From contig NZ_JBBGAZ010000005.1 of NCBI RefSeq assembly GCF_037478305.1, positions 62,001-126,000 of the forward strand: 64,000 nucleotides of DNA, read 5' to 3'. The DNA is from Cognatishimia coralii. Its GTDB lineage: Bacteria > Pseudomonadota > Alphaproteobacteria > Rhodobacterales > Rhodobacteraceae. A program made the translations under genes and the position numbers. A model generated the notes under the pieces. The model was given only the letters and a program-made list of their open reading frames with translations, did not search any database and was not told where the DNA came from. This document shows positions 58,461 to 64,000 of the stretch, in pieces (the stretch's first letter is position 1; the number at the start of each line of letters is the position of its first letter).

Positions 58461-58937
58461 CTATTTCTTGTCTTGCAAGCCTTTGCTGAGTTTCTGAAGA
58501 AGCCCTGCCAACGTGACACATTCCTCATCAGACAAAATAGAACCGAAGAGCTCAGTATTCGTTGCAATCAGACGGTCCACAATCTCCTCGGCCAAGTCCG
58601 CGCCCGTGTCCGTGAGTTGCACCAATTTGCTACGCTTGTCCTCTGGGTTTGGGACGCGTCGTATATAATCTTTGTCTGCCAGCCCATGCAGCATCTTGGT
58701 CATGCCACCTGAGCTGGCCTGTGTCGCATCGTAAAGCTTGGTCGGAGACAGCACAAAATCTGGCCCGGCCGACCGCAGCGCCATAAGGGTCAGAAACTGC
58801 GTCCAGGTCACGCCATAACTCGCAACGATTCGGTGGTCGTTGTCCCAAACATAATTTCGACTACGGAAAAGCCCGCCGACAACACGCGCGGCAGGCGTGC
58901 CCTCTGGAGGCCAACTGCGTCGATCAGACCCTGACAT
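58461..58937 (-). CDS. MarR family transcriptional regulator
   Basis: A 158-residue winged-helix regulator. YGVTWTQFLTLMALRSAG, LYDATQASSGGMTKMLHGLADKDYIRRVPNPEDKRSKLVQLT (recognition helix and wing, about 61-102) are typical MarR. ATG 58937 is preceded by GGAGAG. It is divergent from a small membrane gene, with a perfect 24-bp palindrome between. Confidence 0.9.
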   Translation of the reverse strand: MSGSDRRSWPPEGTPAARVVGGLFRSRNYVWDNDHRIVASYGVTWTQFLTLMALRSAGPDFVLSPTKLYDATQASSGGMTKMLHGLADKDYIRRVPNPEDKRSKLVQLTDTGADLAEEIVDRLIATNTELFGSILSDEECVTLAGLLQKLSKGLQDKK

Positions 58938-59000
58938 GCGTCTCTCCTTTCTCAACCGTCATGAAGTCGAGGCTTTGCTATTGCAAGACGCAAATCCAGT

Positions 59001-59024
59001 ATTTATCTTTCTAGAAAGATAAAT
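59001..59024. promoter_or_regulatory. 24-bp perfect palindrome, candidate MarR operator
   Basis: ATTTATCTTTCT followed by its exact reverse complement, no spacer. It lies 64 bp upstream of the marR-type start and 18 bp before the ATG of the divergent gene. Such a long uninterrupted dyad is rare by chance and fits a MarR dimer site covering both promoters. Confidence 0.7.
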
Positions 59025-59042
59025 ATGATTCTGGAGATAGTT

Positions 59043-59432
59043 ATGCCACCCAAAACATCCCGCCTGCCCCGCATTGGGTTGGCCCTTCTTGCCGCGGTCA
59101 TTCTGGTGTTCACCCTGCCGGCCTATGCAAACCCTCTGAGCAACCCGGGTCTGGCCAATCTCAGCGGAGACCCAGCGACTTTGGGATCTGTGGCAGGCGC
59201 GTTTCTGGGGCGGCAGTTGACGCTGGCGTTGATTGCGGTTTACGGCGTGGTCAAAGGCACTCGGGAGCCGATGCTGATCGGTGCGTTTGCGATCGCGGCC
59301 TTCAACCTGCATGACGCGGTGATGATCTTTGGCTTCGGCGCAGGCGGCGCGGGCGCCATTGCAGGGCTGGTGATCGGAGCTATAGGTGTCGCCATCATGA
59401 TTTCAGTCATGCGGTCCCCACGCACGGCATAG
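59043..59432 (+). CDS. Small membrane protein, MarR-divergent
   Basis: A 129-residue protein with an N-terminal signal-anchor-like helix (IGLALLAAVILVFTLPAYA) and three more hydrophobic segments (LTLALIAVYGVV, EPMLIGAFAIAAFNLHDAV, GGAGAIAGLVIGAIGVAIMI). No family recognised. GGAGA precedes ATG 59043. The adjacent palindrome implies MarR control. Confidence 0.65.
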   Translation: MPPKTSRLPRIGLALLAAVILVFTLPAYANPLSNPGLANLSGDPATLGSVAGAFLGRQLTLALIAVYGVVKGTREPMLIGAFAIAAFNLHDAVMIFGFGAGGAGAIAGLVIGAIGVAIMISVMRSPRTA

Positions 59433-59449
59433 CGCCGAGAATTGGCATT

Positions 59450-59481
59450 GCGGATTGGTCGCATTCTGTTACCAATTCCGC
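59450..59481. other. Inverted repeat at the AEC transporter start
   Basis: GCGG-ATTGGT and ACCAAT-TCCGC arms, 59450-59459 and 59471-59481, end at the ATG of the transporter gene. It could be an operator or a translation-affecting hairpin. Confidence 0.3.
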
Positions 59482-60411
59482 ATGCTGGCGATTTTCCTAA
59501 AGACCCTTCCATTTTTCGCAATCATTGGGCTTGGCTATATGGCGGGCCGCCGTGGGTTCTTTAACGAAGAGGCCACGGCCTATCTGACGAAGTTCGTTTT
59601 CTACTTTGCACTGTCCGCGATGCTGTTCAAATTCTCGGCCAACCTATCGTTGGGCGAGGTGCTGGATTGGCAGGTCATCTGGGCCTATCTGGCGGGCACG
59701 ATGGCCGTTTATGTCGTGGCAACTGTTGTCTGCCTTTTGCGCGGCGAGGACGTTCCGACAACTGCCGTCGAAAGCCAATGCGCCGTTATTGGCAACGTTG
59801 GCTTTCTGGGAATACCGATGCTGCTGCTCTTGTTCGGAGAGGCTTCGATTGGGCCGAATATGCTGGTTCTGATGGTCGATCTGATCGTCTTTTCCTCGCT
59901 GATTGTGATCTTGATCACCGGTGCACGGGATGGGCGGATGAGCTTTGGGATTCTGCGCACAATCGGTTTGGGCCTGCTGCGCAATCCGATGATTGTGTCG
60001 ATTGTTCTGGGCCTTGGATGGTCTGCTATGGAATGGCCGATCCCAGAGGTCGCGAATACGTTTTTGGATCTCTTGGGTTCTGCGGCGACGCCCGGAGCGC
60101 TTTTTGCAATTGGTGCGTCTTTGGCGGGGAAATCGGCCGAACGCCTTAGCGTTGCGGGCTGGATCACCTTTTGCAAGTTGATCCTTCACCCCGCGGCAGT
60201 CGCAATCTGCGCGCTGATGATTTTCAAGATCGATGCCTTCTCGGCGGGCGTGATCATTGCGGCGGCGGCGCTGCCTGTGGCGGGCAATGTCTTTATGCTG
60301 GCACAGCACTATGGGGTAGCCGCACAACGCGCCTCAACCGCGATCCTGATCTCGACGGCGATCTCGATTGTGACGCTCTCGCTGGTCATCGGCTGGGTGC
60401 AAATGCTGTGA
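59482..60411 (+). CDS. AEC (auxin efflux carrier) family transporter
   Basis: A 309-residue, ten-segment membrane protein of the AEC family. FFAIIGLGYMAGRRGFF and FVFYFALSAMLFKFSANLSLG open it; CAVIGNVGFLGIPMLLLLFGEAS is the conserved half-repeat motif, with AAALPVAGNVFMLAQHYGV near the end. Substrates in bacteria include malonate and other carboxylates, unassigned here. No strong ribosome site is seen before ATG 59482. Confidence 0.88.
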   Translation: MLAIFLKTLPFFAIIGLGYMAGRRGFFNEEATAYLTKFVFYFALSAMLFKFSANLSLGEVLDWQVIWAYLAGTMAVYVVATVVCLLRGEDVPTTAVESQCAVIGNVGFLGIPMLLLLFGEASIGPNMLVLMVDLIVFSSLIVILITGARDGRMSFGILRTIGLGLLRNPMIVSIVLGLGWSAMEWPIPEVANTFLDLLGSAATPGALFAIGASLAGKSAERLSVAGWITFCKLILHPAAVAICALMIFKIDAFSAGVIIAAAALPVAGNVFMLAQHYGVAAQRASTAILISTAISIVTLSLVIGWVQML

Positions 60412-60521
60412 AAGGCGGCAGCGGTCGGATTTGAGCAGCCCGAGGTCTTGTTGGCGCTTGCCCTAAGGGGAAGCCATGAGGTAGCCACAACGCAACCATA
60501 GGGGAGGAGGGAGCAACGCCG

Positions 60522-61355
60522 ATGGAGATCATTTCGGAAAACGCATGTTTTGGTGGCACGCAGGGCGTCTATAAGCACGCGTCTGAAAGCTGTCATTGCG
60601 ATATGACCTTTGGGCTGTTCCTGCCTGCTGAGGCGAAAGACGGGCCGGTGCCTGTTCTTTGGTATCTCTCGGGCCTGACCTGCACCCATGAGAACGCGAT
60701 GGTGAAAGCGGGTGCGCAGGCTTGGGCTGCGGAACAGGGTATTGCGTTGGTCTTTCCTGACACTTCTCCACGTGGCGAAGGCGTTGCGGATGATGAGGCC
60801 TATGATCTGGGTCAGGGCGCAGGCTTCTATGTGAACGCGACGCAGGCGCCGTGGGCTGCGCATTTTCAGATGTGGGACTATATGGCCGAAGAGCTGCCGG
60901 AATTTCTAGGCAACAACTTTCCATTGGATATGGAGCGTCAGGCGATCACCGGTCATTCGATGGGCGGCCACGGCGCGTTGACGCTGGCGATGTCTCTGCC
61001 CGGTCGATTCAAATCCGTTTCGGCATTTGCCCCGATCTGCAATCCGACTGCGTCTGATTGGGGCCGAAAACAGCTGACGGCCTATTTGGGCGCAGACGAA
61101 GGCCTTTGGGCCGCGCATGATGCGTCTCTGTTAATGCGTAATACGGGTTTTGACGGGCCGGTCTTGGTGGACACAGGTACTGAGGATCAGTTCCTCGACC
61201 TTCTGCGCCCCGAAACTTTGGCCGCCGCCGTGTCTGAGCGCCGCCAAGAGGCGACCTTGCGGCTGCAGAAGGGCTATGACCACAGCTATTTCTTTGTGTC
61301 GACCTTCATGGAAGACCACATCAGTTTCCACGCCGACGCCCTGTACGGAGAGTAA
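60522..61355 (+). CDS. fghA: S-formylglutathione hydrolase
   Basis: A 277-residue esterase-D-type hydrolase completing glutathione-dependent formaldehyde oxidation to formate. The catalytic Ser is in AITGHSMGGHGALTLAMSL (about 146), the Asp in VDTGTEDQFLDLL and the His in GYDHSYFFVSTFMEDH. SCHCDMTFGLFLPAEA and WYLSGLTCTHENAM near the start are family-typical. GGAGGAGGGAG precedes the ATG. sthA starts 3 bp later. Confidence 0.95.
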   Translation: MEIISENACFGGTQGVYKHASESCHCDMTFGLFLPAEAKDGPVPVLWYLSGLTCTHENAMVKAGAQAWAAEQGIALVFPDTSPRGEGVADDEAYDLGQGAGFYVNATQAPWAAHFQMWDYMAEELPEFLGNNFPLDMERQAITGHSMGGHGALTLAMSLPGRFKSVSAFAPICNPTASDWGRKQLTAYLGADEGLWAAHDASLLMRNTGFDGPVLVDTGTEDQFLDLLRPETLAAAVSERRQEATLRLQKGYDHSYFFVSTFMEDHISFHADALYGE

Positions 61356-61358
61356 CCC

Positions 61359-62801
61359 ATGAGCAGTTTTGATTTTGATCTGATCGTCATCGGTTCTGGC
61401 CCCTCAGGCCGTGCGGCGGCAATTCAGGCGGGGAAACTCAAGCGTCGTGTTCTGGTGGTGGATCGTCAGGACAAACTGGGCGGTGTGTCGGTGCATACGG
61501 GCACGATCCCCTCCAAGACCCTGCGCGAGACGGTTCTTAACCTGTCTGGTTGGCGGGAACGTAGCTTTTATGGCCGCTCCTACCGAGTCAAAGACCAGAT
61601 CCGCGCCGAGGATCTGAAAGCGCGCCTGCATATGACGCTCGACTATGAGGTCGACGTGCTCGAGCATCAGTTCAACCGCAACCATGTGGATACGCTGAAC
61701 GGCATCGCGAGCTTTGTCGGCCCTAACGAGATCGAAGTTGCGATTGAAGGCGGCGAGACCACGCGGATCACGGGTGAGAAGTTCCTGATCTCGACCGGCA
61801 CCAAGACGTTCCGGCCTGACACTATTCCGTTCAATGGCGAAACCATTGTGGACAGCGACGAATTCCTCGAGATGGCTCGGATTCCGCGTTCTTTGGTGGT
61901 TGTCGGCGCGGGCGTTATCGGCGTGGAATATGCCACCATGTTCTCGGCTCTGGACGTCAATGTCACCCTGATCGAGCCGCGCGACAGCTTCCTTGATTTC
62001 ATCGACAACGGGCTGATTGCCGAGTTTACTCATGAGATCCGCGAGAACGGTGTTGATCTGCGACTGGGCTCGGCAATCGAGAAGGTCGAGGACATGGGCG
62101 AGCACGTCGAAGTCAGCCTCGAGAACGGCCGTCATGTTCGTGCTGAGATGCTGTTGTTTGCAGCGGGGCGTATGGGTGCAACAAGCAAGCTGAACCTGGA
62201 TGCTGTCGGTCTTGAAACCGACCATCGCGGGCGGATCTCTGTGGATCGCAAGACCTATCAAACCGAGGTTGGGCATATATACGCAGCCGGCGACGTCATC
62301 GGCCACCCGAGCCTTGCCTCCACCTCGATGCAACAGGGCCGTGTTGCGGCCTGTCACGCGCTTGAGACCCCTACTCTGCCGGAAAGCCCGTGGTTTCCTT
62401 ATGGCATCTACTCGGTGCCGGAAATCTCGACCTGTGGCATGTCCGAAGAAGAGCTGCAGGAACGCAAAATCCCCTATGAGGTCGGCGTCGCACGTTTCCG
62501 CGAGACCTCGCGCGGGCATATCATGGGGCTTGAGCAAGGCATGCTGAAGATGCTGATCAGCCTCAAGACGCGACGCGTTTTAGGCGTGCAGATCGTCGGC
62601 GAAGGCGCGACCGAGCTGATCCACATTGCGCAGGCGGTTTTGAATCTGAAAGGCACGGTCGACTATTTCGTTGAAAACACCTTCAACTATCCGACCTTGG
62701 CCGAGGCATACCGGATCGCAGGTCTGGATGCCTTTAACCGCATGCCTATTCCGGATGAGTTCAAGGTCGCCAAGAAAACCAGCACGAAAGCGAAGTCGTG
62801 A
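61359..62801 (+). CDS. sthA: Soluble pyridine nucleotide transhydrogenase
   Basis: SthA (480 aa) transfers hydride between NADPH and NAD. It belongs to the disulfide-reductase family but lacks the redox Cys pair: VSVHTGTIPSKTLRETV replaces the CxxxxC motif, as in known SthA. DLIVIGSGPSGRAAAIQAGKL (FAD) and VVVGAGVIGVEYATMFSAL (NAD(P)) are intact. It is in one transcript with fghA and overlaps the next gene by 4 bp. Confidence 0.95.
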   Translation: MSSFDFDLIVIGSGPSGRAAAIQAGKLKRRVLVVDRQDKLGGVSVHTGTIPSKTLRETVLNLSGWRERSFYGRSYRVKDQIRAEDLKARLHMTLDYEVDVLEHQFNRNHVDTLNGIASFVGPNEIEVAIEGGETTRITGEKFLISTGTKTFRPDTIPFNGETIVDSDEFLEMARIPRSLVVVGAGVIGVEYATMFSALDVNVTLIEPRDSFLDFIDNGLIAEFTHEIRENGVDLRLGSAIEKVEDMGEHVEVSLENGRHVRAEMLLFAAGRMGATSKLNLDAVGLETDHRGRISVDRKTYQTEVGHIYAAGDVIGHPSLASTSMQQGRVAACHALETPTLPESPWFPYGIYSVPEISTCGMSEEELQERKIPYEVGVARFRETSRGHIMGLEQGMLKMLISLKTRRVLGVQIVGEGATELIHIAQAVLNLKGTVDYFVENTFNYPTLAEAYRIAGLDAFNRMPIPDEFKVAKKTSTKAKS

Positions 62802-63247
62802 CGGCAATTTACGTGGATGCGGACGCCTGTCCGGTGAAGGCCGAGGTCGAACGGGTCGCGACGCGCCACAAGGTGCAGGTCTTTGTGGTGTCTAATGGGG
62901 GGCTGCGACCGTCTCAAAATCCGTTGGTGGAACATGTAATTGTCCCCGAAGGCCCGGACGTGGCTGATATGTGGATCGCAGATCGCGCGGGCACAGGCGA
63001 TGTGGTCGTGACAGGCGACATCCCACTGGCCGCCAAAGTCGTGGATGCCGGCGCGAAAGTGCTGAAACACAACGGCGAGGCCTTGACCGCGCAGAACGTC
63101 AAAGAAGCTCTCGCCATGCGGGATCTGATGGCGGATTTGCGGTCTGCGGATCCGTTTCGACAGGGTGGCGGCAAGGGGTTCACCAAGGCCGACCGCAGCC
63201 GGTTCCTTGATAGTCTTGAGCGAGTCTTGCGCGCGGCCAAAGCCTAG
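62798..63247 (+). CDS. YaiI/YqxD family (DUF188) protein
   Basis: A 149-residue protein. IYVDADACPVKAEVERVATRH at the start, VVTGDIPLAAKVVDAGAKVLKHNGEALT and FRQGGGKGFTKADRSRF are the family motifs. The fold resembles a PIN-like nuclease, but no activity is proven. It overlaps sthA by 4 bp. Confidence 0.92.
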   Translation: MTAIYVDADACPVKAEVERVATRHKVQVFVVSNGGLRPSQNPLVEHVIVPEGPDVADMWIADRAGTGDVVVTGDIPLAAKVVDAGAKVLKHNGEALTAQNVKEALAMRDLMADLRSADPFRQGGGKGFTKADRSRFLDSLERVLRAAKA

Positions 63248-63333
63248 CTGCTGCCGCAAACTGTCCTCTATGTCGTTTATGGTTCAGACCTGAGCGCCAA
63301 TCGCGTGCTTTGCTTTGATTGAAGGAGGCACGC

Positions 63334-64000
63334 ATGGTTGCTTTGGCGCACATGTCGAGAAACACACTCGGGGCGATTGCCGCGGTGACCTCTTCGCTGT
63401 GCTTTTCGGTGAATGATGCGACTGTGAAATTCATGAGCGGGGATTTCTCGCTGCCGCAGATGATGTTCCTGCGCTCGATCATTGCGATTGCCGTGATTTT
63501 GTTTGTGCTCGCGCCTTTTGAACGTCAGAAACTGTCGCTGCACGGCAGCCGCCAAGGCGTTTTGATCGTGCGCGGGCTGTTGATGGTCTTGGCCAATCTG
63601 TTCTTTTTCCTTGGGATCGCTGTTTTGCCGATTGCAGATACGGTCGGGATCTTCTTCATCTGCCCGCTGATGATTTTGGCGATGTCAGTCGTGTTTCTCG
63701 GAGAAACCGCTGGCCCGCGCAGGTGGTCTGCCGTGGGGATCGGGCTAATCGGTGTTCTGATCATGCTGCGGCCGGGCGGCGAGGGCTTTCAGATCGCGTT
63801 CCTCCTGCCTCTGATCGCGGCGGCCTGTTATGCGATCCTGCAAGTGATGACCCGCGCGATTGGGGATGCAGTGACAGCTACGACGATGTCGCTGTACCTG
63901 CAGCTGACCTTTTTTGTTGTCATGGGCGCTATGGGGATCGCTTTTGGCGCCGGTCAATATGACGGGTTGGGCGGCGAGCTTTTTGCGTTCTTGCTGCGGC
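63334..64000 (+). CDS. DMT/EamA family transporter (partial, continues past window)
   Basis: The first 222 codons of an EamA transporter running off the right edge. LGAIAAVTSSLCFSVNDATVK and PQMMFLRSIIAIAVILFVLAP are the first half-repeat features, with FFFLGIAVLPIADTVGIFFICPLMI and RWSAVGIGLIGVLIMLRPGGEG later. A textbook AAGGAGG site is 6 bases before ATG 63334. It is the second DMT protein in this window and differs from the one at 25.6 kb. Confidence 0.88.
   Translation, partial: MVALAHMSRNTLGAIAAVTSSLCFSVNDATVKFMSGDFSLPQMMFLRSIIAIAVILFVLAPFERQKLSLHGSRQGVLIVRGLLMVLANLFFFLGIAVLPIADTVGIFFICPLMILAMSVVFLGETAGPRRWSAVGIGLIGVLIMLRPGGEGFQIAFLLPLIAAACYAILQVMTRAIGDAVTATTMSLYLQLTFFVVMGAMGIAFGAGQYDGLGGELFAFLLR

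Overview
The window is chromosomal DNA of an alphaproteobacterium, almost certainly a marine roseobacter (Rhodobacterales). The evidence is consistent alphaproteobacterial gene content and linkage: an Rsh-rpoZ-folK block, a split ATP synthase Fo operon with both b and b' subunits, MipZ instead of Min proteins, a cysteine-free L31, a DUF2794 protein, glutathione-dependent formaldehyde oxidation, a GTTC-N7-GTTC LexA site and a TTAA-N7-TTAA CtrA-type site. No rRNA, tRNA, CRISPR array, transposase, integrase or prophage gene was seen. This is mostly core genome with small accessory islets.

Layout. 0-9 kb: the stringent-response and folate block on the minus strand (DUF2062 fragment, rsh, rpoZ, folK); on the plus strand a NYN nuclease, ispH, a methyltransferase, rnhA and a TRIC-type channel; then a minus-strand def / degenerate def / fmt / small membrane protein operon. 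9-22 kb: a PatB-like C-S lyase, a glutathionyl-hydroquinone reductase, two cobalamin genes (cobC, cbiB), a lytic transglycosylase, smc, and an aminotransferase divergent from a FadR-type regulator. 22-25 kb: the Fo operon atpI-B-E-F'-F. 25-31 kb: ArsR, EamA, LysR/AzoR, a prolyl-tRNA editing protein and a CHASE-PAS histidine kinase. 31-38.5 kb: the SRP and ribosome-maturation cluster ffh-aroQ-rpsP-bluB-rimM-sulfotransferase-trmD-exonuclease-rplS-rpmE. 38.5-47 kb: TauD-like dioxygenase, BenE transporter, SGNH lipoprotein, tag, metC, rluE, mipZ, a glycosyltransferase remnant, asd, TSUP transporter. 47-53 kb: an overlapping run of M17 aminopeptidase, NlpC/P60 peptidase, agmatinase and APH-type kinase, then two unknown secreted proteins in lower-GC DNA. 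53-64 kb: DUF2794, an SOS-type imuB, cytochrome c', DUF1203, and a formaldehyde and redox block (class III alcohol dehydrogenase, S-formylglutathione hydrolase, soluble transhydrogenase) with TetR and MarR regulators and transporters between.

How the genes work together. Def and Fmt act at the two ends of the formyl-methionine cycle. CobC, CbiB and BluB supply separate steps of cobalamin assembly from two loci. Rsh, rpoZ and the ribosomal genes form the growth-control core. MipZ and Smc handle division-site placement and chromosome organisation. Class III alcohol dehydrogenase and FghA convert S-hydroxymethylglutathione to formate, and SthA, 3 bp downstream of fghA, can rebalance NAD(H) and NADP(H).

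The least explained signals are in the intergenic DNA. Three recurring families were found. The first is a 48-bp double palindrome at two convergent gene junctions, whose second hairpin shows paired compensatory changes. The second is a 26-bp GAGTATTTT motif with two near-identical copies and one diverged copy. The third is a TGTAG-plus-palindrome element present twice. Other items worth checking are a 29-codon membrane microprotein beside smc, a deformylase paralogue with its catalytic Cys and Glu replaced, an orphan LexA-boxed imuB, and a perfect 24-bp palindrome at a marR divergent promoter. No large new multi-gene system is evident.
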